DNA of 64,000 nucleotides, from the NCBI GenBank assembly GCA_026399475.1, contig JAPLQY010000060.1, forward strand, positions 42,932 through 106,931, read 5' to 3'. Of this stretch, positions 56,000 through 64,000 are shown in pieces. The stretch's first letter is position 1. Each line of letters begins with the position of its first letter. The position numbers and the translations under genes were made by a program. A model generated the notes under the pieces. That model had not been told where the DNA came from. It saw only the letters and a list, made by a program, of their open reading frames with translations, and searched no databases. The DNA is from Rhodocyclales bacterium. GTDB taxonomy: Bacteria; Pseudomonadota; Gammaproteobacteria; Burkholderiales; Rhodocyclaceae.

Positions 56000-57118
56000 T
56001 CATCCCGGGAGGCCGATGCTGCGCGTGGCAATGGCAAACGCAGCATCGAGGATGATGACGATGGTGATCGCCGAAACCACCGCGGCGGTCGTATTGCTCG
56101 ACAGACTTTCCGTGTTGGGTCGCACCCTGAGGCCGAAATGGCAGGAGACCAGGGCAACGAACATGCCGAATACCGCACCCTTGGCCAGCCCGATCCACAG
56201 GTTGGCCGCCGGCACGACACGCGGCAAAGTCTGAAAGAAGAACCCATAGGAGATATCGAGCTGCATCTGGGCCGAGACCATGCCGCCGATCAGCGCTATT
56301 GCCGTGCTCCACAGCACCAGCAGCGGCATGGCGATGGTCAGCGCGACCACCTTGGGGAATACCAGCCGCATCCCGCGTGGTACGCCCATGGTCGCCAGCG
56401 CGTCGATTTCCTCGGTCACGCGCATTACGCCGAGTTGTGCCGTCATCGCAGAACCGGAGCGCCCCGCCACCAGGATCGCGACCAGAACCGGTCCGAGCTC
56501 TCTGACGATTCCGAGACCGATGATATTCACGATGAAAATATCCGCCCCGAACTGTTTGAGCTGCAACGCCGACAGATAGGACAGCACGACACCGATAAGA
56601 AAACCCACCAGGGCGGTAACCGGCATCGCGCGTACGCCGCTCTTGTAAAGATTGGCGGAAATCTCCCGGCGCGGCAGGTCGACCGGATAGCGCAGGACAT
56701 GCGCCAGGTCCAGTCCGAATTGACCTACAAGTGCCACGAAATCCATCAGATGGCGGCCAATGCCGATCACCGCCGTGCCGATCACCATCGCGCCATGCAA
56801 GGGCGATATGGGCACCACCGGCGCCTGCGGGTCGTGATCGGCGGCATCGATGCGCTCGAAGACCCGCCAGTGTTCAGGCTTGATCGACAACTGCAGGGGC
56901 ACTGCACGGCCCCAGGCGCGCCATAGCAACATGGCGCCGGCGCTGTCGATTGCCTCGATACCCAGGCAGTCCCAACTGCTGGCCGGATCCGCGACGCGAC
57001 TCAACTCGTCCGTCCAACCGGCAGCATGCTGCGAGGTGGTCGCCAGTGTCCAGCGTCCTGACAGCCTGACGACACGCCCGCCTTCGCGAACGATCACTTC
57101 AATGTGCGCGGCGGACAT
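56000..57118 (-). CDS. MlaE-type lipid ABC permease with N-terminal STAS-like domain
   Basis: N-terminal ~90 aa STAS-like; then MlaE permease (TALVGFLIGVVLSYLSALQLKQFGADIFIVNIIGLGIVRELGPVLVAILVAGRSGSAMTAQLGVMRVTEEIDAL). Confidence 0.92.
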   Translation of the reverse strand: MSAAHIEVIVREGGRVVRLSGRWTLATTSQHAAGWTDELSRVADPASSWDCLGIEAIDSAGAMLLWRAWGRAVPLQLSIKPEHWRVFERIDAADHDPQAPVVPISPLHGAMVIGTAVIGIGRHLMDFVALVGQFGLDLAHVLRYPVDLPRREISANLYKSGVRAMPVTALVGFLIGVVLSYLSALQLKQFGADIFIVNIIGLGIVRELGPVLVAILVAGRSGSAMTAQLGVMRVTEEIDALATMGVPRGMRLVFPKVVALTIAMPLLVLWSTAIALIGGMVSAQMQLDISYGFFFQTLPRVVPAANLWIGLAKGAVFGMFVALVSCHFGLRVRPNTESLSSNTTAAVVSAITIVIILDAAFAIATRSIGLPG

Positions 57119-57184
57119 CAGGCAGGTACTTGCGTTGGCTGTACGAAAGGGGTTCGATTATAGCCACGCTTCATATGCGCAATA

Positions 57185-58669
57185 TCAGGCGTCGCGAAGA
57201 ATTCGCAGTTCGCGGCCAATGCCGGCCCATTGCTGCGCCTCATCTTCCAGCGACGCCGCCGTGAGCGGCAAGGCCTCCAGCCCGCACGCCCCCAGGGTCA
57301 GATGGAATCCGCTGCGGGAGGACCCGGCGGAAAGCGGCGGCAGAGGCTGGTCGTCACGCGATCGATGAAGCAGAACGGCTGCCCGCAGGCAAAGAATCAG
57401 CATCCATTCCGGGGCTTCCCCGCGCAAGGGCTGGGCTCGCTCCAGCTTGCCGCGATGCGCCAGCACCAGCCGCGACAGGCGTGCCTGGTCGCGCCGGGAG
57501 AACCCGGGCATGTCGGCATTGGCGATGATGTAGGCGCTGTGCTTGTGATAACTCGAGTGCGCCACGGAAATCCCGACCTCGTGCAGGCGGGCGGCCCAGA
57601 CCAGGAATTGCGCATCCGGGTGCCCCGCCTCCCGGCTCTCGGGAAGCATCTGCTTGAGCAGGGCGAGCGCGGTATGGGCAACGCGCGACGCCTGCCGCCG
57701 ATCCACTTCATAGCGCTGCATGAAACGATTCACCGTGGCTTCGCGCAAATCATCATGATGATAGCGGCCGAGCTGGTCGTAAAGCACACCCAGGCGCAAG
57801 GCGCCTTCGGAGAAGGCCATGCGCTCCAGCCCGAATTCCTTGAATACCGCAGACATGATCGCCAGGCCGCCGGGCAGCACCGGAATCCGGTCGGCGCGCA
57901 AGCCCTGCAGCTTCATGCGCGAGGCCTCGCCGGCGTGGAGCAGTTCGTTGCGCAACTTCTCCAGTCCCTCGCGGGTAAGGCCGTGATCAGAAAAACCGTT
58001 CAGTTCCAGCAAATCGACAATGGCCTTGGCCGTGCCCGACGAACCGATGGCCTCGTCCCAGCCGGCTTCGCGATAGGCGTGGACGATGGTCTGCAACTCG
58101 CGCCGCGCTGCCAGTTCCGCTTCCTTGAATGAACGCTTGTCCACGCGCCCGTCAGGAAAGAAGCGCAGGCTGAAACTGACGCAGCCCATGTAGAGCGATT
58201 CCAGCCGGATCGGATCGATGTTCTGGCCGATGATGAATTCGGTGGAGCCGCCGCCGATATCGACGACCAACTGGCGCGTTTGCGGATTGGCCAGGGTATG
58301 GGCAACGCCGAGATAGATCAGACGCGCTTCTTCACGCCCGGCAATCACTTCAATCGGAAAACCCAGCGCGGCCTCAGCCTTCTCCAGGAATTGCTCGGCG
58401 TTCTTTGCCACGCGCAGGGTATTGGTTGCCACGGCACGCACGGCTCCCGGGTCAAAGTCACGCAGGCGCTCGGCAAAACGCGACAGCGCCGCGACGCCCC
58501 GCTGCTGGGCCGCCGTGTCGAGCCGCTTATCCGGGGTCAGTCCGGCGGCCAGCCTTACCGATTCCTTGAGTCCGTCCAGAGGGTAGATCTGGTTGGCCAC
58601 CACCCGCCCCACCTGCAGGCGAAAGCTGTTGGAGCCGAGATCCACGGCGGCGATCAGTTCGTAAGCCAT
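57185..58669 (-). CDS. ppx: Exopolyphosphatase (Ppx/GppA family)
   Basis: AAVDLGSNSFRLQVGRV, LVVDIGGGSTEFIIG; divergent from ppk. Confidence 0.94.
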   Translation of the reverse strand: MAYELIAAVDLGSNSFRLQVGRVVANQIYPLDGLKESVRLAAGLTPDKRLDTAAQQRGVAALSRFAERLRDFDPGAVRAVATNTLRVAKNAEQFLEKAEAALGFPIEVIAGREEARLIYLGVAHTLANPQTRQLVVDIGGGSTEFIIGQNIDPIRLESLYMGCVSFSLRFFPDGRVDKRSFKEAELAARRELQTIVHAYREAGWDEAIGSSGTAKAIVDLLELNGFSDHGLTREGLEKLRNELLHAGEASRMKLQGLRADRIPVLPGGLAIMSAVFKEFGLERMAFSEGALRLGVLYDQLGRYHHDDLREATVNRFMQRYEVDRRQASRVAHTALALLKQMLPESREAGHPDAQFLVWAARLHEVGISVAHSSYHKHSAYIIANADMPGFSRRDQARLSRLVLAHRGKLERAQPLRGEAPEWMLILCLRAAVLLHRSRDDQPLPPLSAGSSRSGFHLTLGACGLEALPLTAASLEDEAQQWAGIGRELRILRDA

Positions 58670-58766
58670 GGCTGGATTCTACCTCCTGCTCCAAGTTTGA
58701 TCCGCGTCATGCTTCTGCAACAGAATTGACACATAATCATGCAATTCGAATCGTCTGAAAGCCTCC

Positions 58767-60851
58767 ATGCCGACCTCGCGCCGATTTCCCCGCGATCACT
58801 TCCTCAATCGCGAACTGTCCCTGCTCGCCTTCAACCGGCGCGTCCTTGCGCAGGCGGCCGATGATCGGGTGCCATTGCTGGAGCGGCTGCGCTTTTTGTG
58901 CATCGTCTCTTCCAATCTCGACGAGTTTTTCGAAATCCGCGTCGCCGGCCTCAAGGAACAGATCAAGCTGGGCAGCCATGCCGCCGGCGCCGACGGCATG
59001 CCGCCGCTGGACGTCTATCGCCGCGTTACGGAGCAGGCACATCAACTGATCGCCGAACAGTACGCGCTGCTGAACGAAGCCATACTTCCGGCACTTGAAG
59101 CGGAAGGCATCGCCTTCTTCCGCCGCAGCCTCTGGAGCGACGAGCAGCGCGCCTGGATACGCGAGTTCTTCCTCAAGGAAGTGATGCCGGTGCTGACTCC
59201 GATCGGACTCGATCCGTCGCATCCCTTCCCGCGCGTGCTGAACAAAAGCCTCAACTTTGCCGTTGAACTGGAAGGAACGGACGCCTTCGGCCGCAGTTCG
59301 GGCGCCGCCATCGTTCAGGCGCCACGCGCCCTGCCGCGAGTGATCCAGCTACCCAGGGAACTCTGCGGTCTGGACTACGGCTTCGTCTTTCTGTCGTCGG
59401 TGCTGCATGCCTACGTCGGGGAGCTGTTCGCCGGCATGAACGTTCTCGGCTGCTATCAGTTCCGCGTCACGCGCAATTCGGACCTGTTTGTCGATGACGA
59501 AGAAGTAAAGAACCTGCGCATTGCGCTGCAGGGAGAGCTGCCGCAGCGCCATTTCGGCGATGCCGTGCGCCTGGAAGTCGCCGACAACTGCTCGGAGATC
59601 ATGACCGACTTCCTGCTGCAGCAATTCGGCCTGGAGCGCAGCGACCTCTATCGCGTGCCTGGCATCGTCAACCTGGTGCGCCTGATGTCGGTACCGGACC
59701 AGGTTGACCGCCCCGACCTGATGTACGCGCCATTCCAGCCCGGGCTGCCCAAAGTGCTGACCAAGCGCTACGACATTTTCGCCAGCATCCGCAAGCATGA
59801 CATCCTGATGCATCACCCGTTTCAGTCATTCAGTCCGGTAATCCAGCTGTTGCAGCAGGCCGCGGATGACCCACAGGTGGTGGCGATCAAGATGACCGTG
59901 TATCGCACCGGCACCGATTCAGTGCTGATGGAGCACCTGTTGCGCGCCGCGGAGAAAGGCAAGGAAGTTACCGTCGTGGTCGAACTGATGGCGCGCTTCG
60001 ACGAGGAAGCAAACCTGTCCATTGCCGCACGACTGGAAGAGGTCGGAGCCCATGTGGTCTATGGCGTGGTCGGCTACAAGACCCACGCCAAAATGCTGAT
60101 GGTATTACGCCGCGAGGATCATGGCTATCGCCGCTACATCCACCTCGGCACAGGCAACTACCATCCGCGCACCACGCGCTTCTATACCGACTTTGGCCTG
60201 CTGACGTCCAATCCGGAAATCGGCGAGGACGTCAATGAAGTATTCAAGCAGTTGACCGGCCTGGGCAAGGCCAGCGCGCTGAAACACCTGTGGCAGGCCC
60301 CTTTCTTCCTGCACTCGAAGGTGCTGGCGGCAATTCGCGCCGAGACCGAGGCAGCCCGTGACGGCAAGCCGGCGCGGATTATCGCCAAAATGAACTCCCT
60401 CCTTGAACCGGAGATCATCACGGCCCTGTATGAAGCCAGCGATGCCGGTGTCACCGTCGATCTGATCGTTCGCGGCGTCTGCTCGCTGCGCCCCGGAGTA
60501 AAAGGCCTCTCGGAAAACATCCGGGTGAGGTCGGTGATCGGGCGCTTCCTCGAACATCACCGCATTTTCTATTTTCACGCCGGTGGCAAGCAGAACATCT
60601 ACCTGTCCAGCGCGGACTGGATGGAGCGCAATTTCTTCCGCCGCATTGAAATCATCTTCCCGGTACTCGAACCGAAACTCAAGCGGCGGGTGCTCAGGGA
60701 AGGCCTCAAGCCCTATCTGGCGGACAACTGCCAGGCTTGGGAAATGACCGGCAACGGTGAATACCGCATCAAGCCTACGCGACGCGCCCGCATCTGCGCC
60801 CAGGAACTCCTTCAGTCCGACATGGGGGTCGGCGCAATCAACGTAGCGTAA
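58767..60851 (+). CDS. ppk1: Polyphosphate kinase 1
   Basis: NRELSLLAFNRRVLAQA, SNLDEFFEIRVAGL, DILMHHPFQSF, HLGTGNYHPRTTRFYTDFGLLT. Confidence 0.96.
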   Translation: MPTSRRFPRDHFLNRELSLLAFNRRVLAQAADDRVPLLERLRFLCIVSSNLDEFFEIRVAGLKEQIKLGSHAAGADGMPPLDVYRRVTEQAHQLIAEQYALLNEAILPALEAEGIAFFRRSLWSDEQRAWIREFFLKEVMPVLTPIGLDPSHPFPRVLNKSLNFAVELEGTDAFGRSSGAAIVQAPRALPRVIQLPRELCGLDYGFVFLSSVLHAYVGELFAGMNVLGCYQFRVTRNSDLFVDDEEVKNLRIALQGELPQRHFGDAVRLEVADNCSEIMTDFLLQQFGLERSDLYRVPGIVNLVRLMSVPDQVDRPDLMYAPFQPGLPKVLTKRYDIFASIRKHDILMHHPFQSFSPVIQLLQQAADDPQVVAIKMTVYRTGTDSVLMEHLLRAAEKGKEVTVVVELMARFDEEANLSIAARLEEVGAHVVYGVVGYKTHAKMLMVLRREDHGYRRYIHLGTGNYHPRTTRFYTDFGLLTSNPEIGEDVNEVFKQLTGLGKASALKHLWQAPFFLHSKVLAAIRAETEAARDGKPARIIAKMNSLLEPEIITALYEASDAGVTVDLIVRGVCSLRPGVKGLSENIRVRSVIGRFLEHHRIFYFHAGGKQNIYLSSADWMERNFFRRIEIIFPVLEPKLKRRVLREGLKPYLADNCQAWEMTGNGEYRIKPTRRARICAQELLQSDMGVGAINVA

Positions 60852-61800
60852 AGCGCGTCAGGGCATTCGCCATGCTATCGGCCATGTCTGCGCCGAACTG
60901 CTTGGCAAACTTCTCGGCAAAGTTCTGCTTGACGCTGAAATCGCGCACGTCGCTCGCCTTGAAAACATCGCGCGCGACGCTATCGACGGTACCGTAGCCA
61001 TCGGCCAGCCCCAGTTCGATACTCTTCGCCCCGCTCCACATCAGGCCGGAAAACATCTCGGGTGTTTCCTTGAGCCGTTTGCCACGGCCTTTCCTCACTA
61101 CGTCGATGAACTGCTGGTGAATCTCGCCCAGCATTTGCTTGGCATGGTCCTTGTGATGCTCGTTCTGCGGCGAAAAAGGATCGAGAAAGCCTTTGCTCTC
61201 TCCGGCAGTCAAGAGCCGGCGCTCGACACCCAGTTTCTCCATGGTGCCGGTAAAACCGAAACCATCCATCAGCACGCCGATCGAGCCGACGATGCTGGCC
61301 TTGTCCACGAATATCTTGTCCGCCGCCGCCGCCACGTAGTAGCCGCCGGATGCGCAGACATCCTCGACCACAACGTGAAGCGGAATCGCCGGATGCGCGG
61401 CACGCAAGCGCCCTATTTCGTCGTTGATGATCCCGGACTGGACCGGGCTGCCGCCCGGACTGTTGATGCGCAGGATGACGCCCGCCGTGTGCTTGTCCTC
61501 GAAGGCGGCCTGCAGCCCGCTGATGACATGCTCGGCATTGGCATCGCCCTTGGCCTTGATGACGCCGTTCAGATTCACCAGCGCCGTGAACTTTGTGCCC
61601 TCGGCAAGCTTTTCCGTCTGACCCCAGTCAACCACCAGGCCGAGGATCAGGGCCAGATAGCCAAACCCGAGCAACTTGAAAAAGATACCCCAGCGACGAC
61701 CACGCCGCTGCTCGGCAAGGGCTTCCAGCGCGAGCTTTTCAAGAACCTTGCGTTCCCACTGCACATCATTGCTATCCGACACTTTGCCTGCCTTCCTCAA
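60838..61800 (-). CDS. sppA: S49 family signal peptide peptidase (SppA-like)
   Basis: RINSPGGSPVQSGIINDEI, VEDVCASGGYYVAAAADKIFVDKASIVGSIGV. Start may be GTG at 61782. Confidence 0.92.
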   Translation of the reverse strand: MRKAGKVSDSNDVQWERKVLEKLALEALAEQRRGRRWGIFFKLLGFGYLALILGLVVDWGQTEKLAEGTKFTALVNLNGVIKAKGDANAEHVISGLQAAFEDKHTAGVILRINSPGGSPVQSGIINDEIGRLRAAHPAIPLHVVVEDVCASGGYYVAAAADKIFVDKASIVGSIGVLMDGFGFTGTMEKLGVERRLLTAGESKGFLDPFSPQNEHHKDHAKQMLGEIHQQFIDVVRKGRGKRLKETPEMFSGLMWSGAKSIELGLADGYGTVDSVARDVFKASDVRDFSVKQNFAEKFAKQFGADMADSMANALTRFTLR

Positions 61801-62131
61801 TCACGAAAATCAATCTGTCCTGCTCGATCACGGCTACCGCCACGAGTCCTTTGCCATTGCAGCGTCCACCAAGGCAAAGCCCCGATTCCGGGGCATAGAG
61901 CGCGCCGTGCGTAGCGCAAATCAAGTATAAGCCTGAATGATCGAAGAACTCGCCCTGCTGCCAGTCCAATTCGACCGGCACATGGGCGCAGCGGTTCAGG
62001 TAGGCATGAACCCGCCCGCCAAACCGCACGACGAAGGCTGGCTCCCTGACTCCTTGGCGATCCACCATGAAGCGCACACCGCGTCCACCCTCAATGAGTT
62101 CATCGCTGGCGCAGATCCGGCGCTGATTCAA
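61772..62131 (-). CDS. Stand-alone Rieske [2Fe-2S] domain protein
   Basis: Cluster ligands NRCAHVPVELDW...LICATHGALY. Confidence 0.9.
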   Translation of the reverse strand: MNQRRICASDELIEGGRGVRFMVDRQGVREPAFVVRFGGRVHAYLNRCAHVPVELDWQQGEFFDHSGLYLICATHGALYAPESGLCLGGRCNGKGLVAVAVIEQDRLIFVIEEGRQSVG

Positions 62132-62784
62132 GCTTGTTGCCGCAGCCAGGCCGCCAGCTCCGCAACATTTCCCGCACAGTAGAGAGGGGCTTCAGCCTCC
62201 AGGGTTTCGCGCGGATGGGCGCCGTAGGCCACCCCAAGGGCCGCGACACCCGCATTTTTCGCCATCAGCAGGTCGTGGGTGGTGTCGCCGATCATCAGCG
62301 TTGCCTCCGGCTTCACGCCAAACTCGTCCATCAGTTCCTCGAGCATCTGCGGATGCGGCTTGGAATGGCATTCGTCGGCACAGCGCGAGGCATGGAAGCG
62401 CGCGCCCAGTCCGCTGACCTCGAAAGCCCGATCCAGCCCCTTGCGCGTCTTGCCCGTGGCCACGGCAAGCTGGTAGCCCGCCTGTGCCAGTTCCTCGATC
62501 AGATCCGCGGCACCGTCGAACAGCAGCAACTCATGGTCGCGTGCCATGTAGTGCTGACGATAGCGTAGCGCAACGTCCTGGTAGCGCTCGCTAGGAATGT
62601 CGGGCAGGGCATGGCGCAAGGCATCGATCAGGCCGAGGCCGATGATGTGGCTGGCTCGTTCGTCGGAAGGCGGCTCGATGCCGAGATCCCGCGCCGCGGC
62701 CTGGATGCTGGCGACAATGGCGCCCGTCGAATCCATGAGGGTGCCGTCCCAGTCGAAAACGATCAATTCAAAACGTTTGCCCAT
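62128..62784 (-). CDS. HAD superfamily phosphatase (phosphoglycolate phosphatase-like)
   Basis: VFDWDGTLMDSTGAIVASIQAA, VATGKTRKGLDRAF, MIGDTTHDLLMAKNAG. Confidence 0.9.
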   Translation of the reverse strand: MGKRFELIVFDWDGTLMDSTGAIVASIQAAARDLGIEPPSDERASHIIGLGLIDALRHALPDIPSERYQDVALRYRQHYMARDHELLLFDGAADLIEELAQAGYQLAVATGKTRKGLDRAFEVSGLGARFHASRCADECHSKPHPQMLEELMDEFGVKPEATLMIGDTTHDLLMAKNAGVAALGVAYGAHPRETLEAEAPLYCAGNVAELAAWLRQQA

Positions 62785-63730
62785 AATCTCTCGCTTCGTT
62801 CTTGTCGAGTTTGTCGGTAAAGCTGCGCAATTCTGCTGGCAGCGGCGATTCAAGCTCAATCAGCGCGCCGGAAAGCGGATGGGACAACGCCAGCTTCGCC
62901 GCATGCAGGAACATGCGGCCGAGCCCGGTCTTCTGCAAGGTCTTGTTCAGGGAAAAATCGCCATACTTGTCGTCGCCGGCAATCGGAAAGCCCAGATGTG
63001 CAAGATGTACCCGGATCTGGTGGGTGCGCCCGGTCTTGAGTTCCACCTCGACCAGGCTGAAGTTCTCCCAGCGCGACACCAGCCGCACGATGGAATGCGA
63101 GGCCTTTCCCTCCGGATCAACGCTGACTCGCCGCTCGCCCTCCGCCGTCAGGTATTTGAGCAAAGGCAGGCGGACATGCTGCAATTCGTTGCGCCAGCGT
63201 CCCTTGACCAGCGCCAGATAGCGCTTGCCGATGCCACCATCGCGGAACTGGTCATGCAATTTGGTCAGCGCCATGCGCTTCTTGGCCACCACCAGCAGGC
63301 CGGAGGTCTCGCGGTCGAGCCGATGGGCCAGTTCGAGAAACTTCGCCAGCGGCCGCGCCCGACGCAACTGTTCTATCACGCCGAAGGACACCCCGCTGCC
63401 CCCGTGCACCGCGACGCCGGACGGTTTGTCGACCACGATGAGCGCCTCATCCTCCCAGGCAATTGCAAACTCCCGTGCCGGAACAGCGGCTTGCGAAGGG
63501 CGCTCGGCGGTGCGCATGGGTGGCACGCGCAACTTGTCGCCGACCTGAAGTCGATATTCGGCCTGCACCCGGCCCTTGTTTACCCGCACCTCGCCGCTGC
63601 GCAGGACGCGATAGATATGACTCTTAGGCACGCCCTTGGCGATGCGCAGCAGAAAGTTGTCGATGCGCTGGCCTTCGGCCTCCTCGCCGACTTCAAGCCA
63701 TGTAACCGAATCTTTGCTTAAGTCCTTCAT
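62768..63730 (-). CDS. rluC: 23S rRNA pseudouridine synthase RluC
   Basis: S4 domain (GQRIDNFLLRIAKGVPKSHIYRVLRSGEVRVNKGR) then AHRLDRETSGLLVVAKK and TGRTHQIRVHLAHLGFPIAGDDKYG. Confidence 0.94.
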   Translation of the reverse strand: MKDLSKDSVTWLEVGEEAEGQRIDNFLLRIAKGVPKSHIYRVLRSGEVRVNKGRVQAEYRLQVGDKLRVPPMRTAERPSQAAVPAREFAIAWEDEALIVVDKPSGVAVHGGSGVSFGVIEQLRRARPLAKFLELAHRLDRETSGLLVVAKKRMALTKLHDQFRDGGIGKRYLALVKGRWRNELQHVRLPLLKYLTAEGERRVSVDPEGKASHSIVRLVSRWENFSLVEVELKTGRTHQIRVHLAHLGFPIAGDDKYGDFSLNKTLQKTGLGRMFLHAAKLALSHPLSGALIELESPLPAELRSFTDKLDKNEARDYGQTF

Positions 63731-63742
63731 TTGCAATATACT
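63714..63742 (+). promoter_or_regulatory. Candidate sigma70 promoter for the gene divergent from rluC (rne expected downstream)
   Basis: TTGCTT-N17-TATACT, exact 17-nt spacer, in the rluC 5' region pointing rightwards. Confidence 0.55.
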
Positions 63743-64000
63743 GATCGCTTGGTTAGCCGTCCCGTGACGGTGTGCCCGGCGGCCCGAAGTGGCGTCGGTG
63801 GCACGGATCCCGGGGTGTTGTTGCCACCGTTGCTTGTCGCTTGTCAGCGATCGAATGCACAGTGGCGACAAGGGCGCGAAGGCAACAGAAGACAGCCGCC
63901 GGACTCACAATCCGACCGGTAACGCGACCAGCCGACCACAGGGTGTTTCGCTCGCCCGAAAGAGCGATACTACTTGATTGCGCGCAACACACGCACAGAT

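Noticed and set aside
58726-58754. TTGACA at 58726 as a ppk1 promoter and possible Pho box
   Set aside because: The -35 is good but no acceptable -10 at correct spacing, and no two clear CTGTCAT-type repeats.

Overview
This is a 64 kb GC-rich chromosomal window. Gene content and order (smc-zipA-ligA, rluC/rne divergence, stand-alone Rieske-sppA, PAKK-tailed HU) suggest a betaproteobacterium, possibly Rhodocyclales-like; that is inference, with no search run. It is mostly housekeeping and metabolic genes, densely packed in operons with many ATGA/GTGA overlaps. In order: a left-truncated kup; a kdp K+ operon with an extra 31-aa peptide ORF and a corA gene between kdpC and kdpD; mfd; a GGDEF cyclase; a DAHP synthase; a DUF1015 gene; HU; hpt-galU-ligA-zipA-smc; queF; an orphan Leu/Ile/Val-type binding protein; LysE and MFS transporters; gabD, a rutE-like gene, hpaI and a LysR gene; dsbA-dsbB; a liv-type ABC operon; two small secreted proteins; an MFS (UMF1-like) gene coupled to an ACP-AMP ligase-PlsC fusion; a binding protein coupled to a CHASE hybrid kinase; an enoyl-CoA hydratase, a penicillin acylase-like Ntn hydrolase and an acyl-CoA ligase; an Mla/MCE lipid transport operon; divergent ppx/ppk; and sppA, Rieske, gph and rluC, ending in a probable long leader of the gene divergent from rluC (expected rne). 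No rRNA, tRNA, CRISPR array or transposase was recognised. The best candidates for something under-described are: (1) the ACP-ligase-acyltransferase fusion translationally coupled to an MFS transporter, analogous to but differently built from LplT-Aas; (2) a liv ABC ATPase pair whose deviant motifs all fall in one composite ATP site; (3) REP-like palindromes captured in coding sequence (KdpC N-terminus, GalU C-terminus); (4) the coupled binding protein/CHASE hybrid kinase pair.
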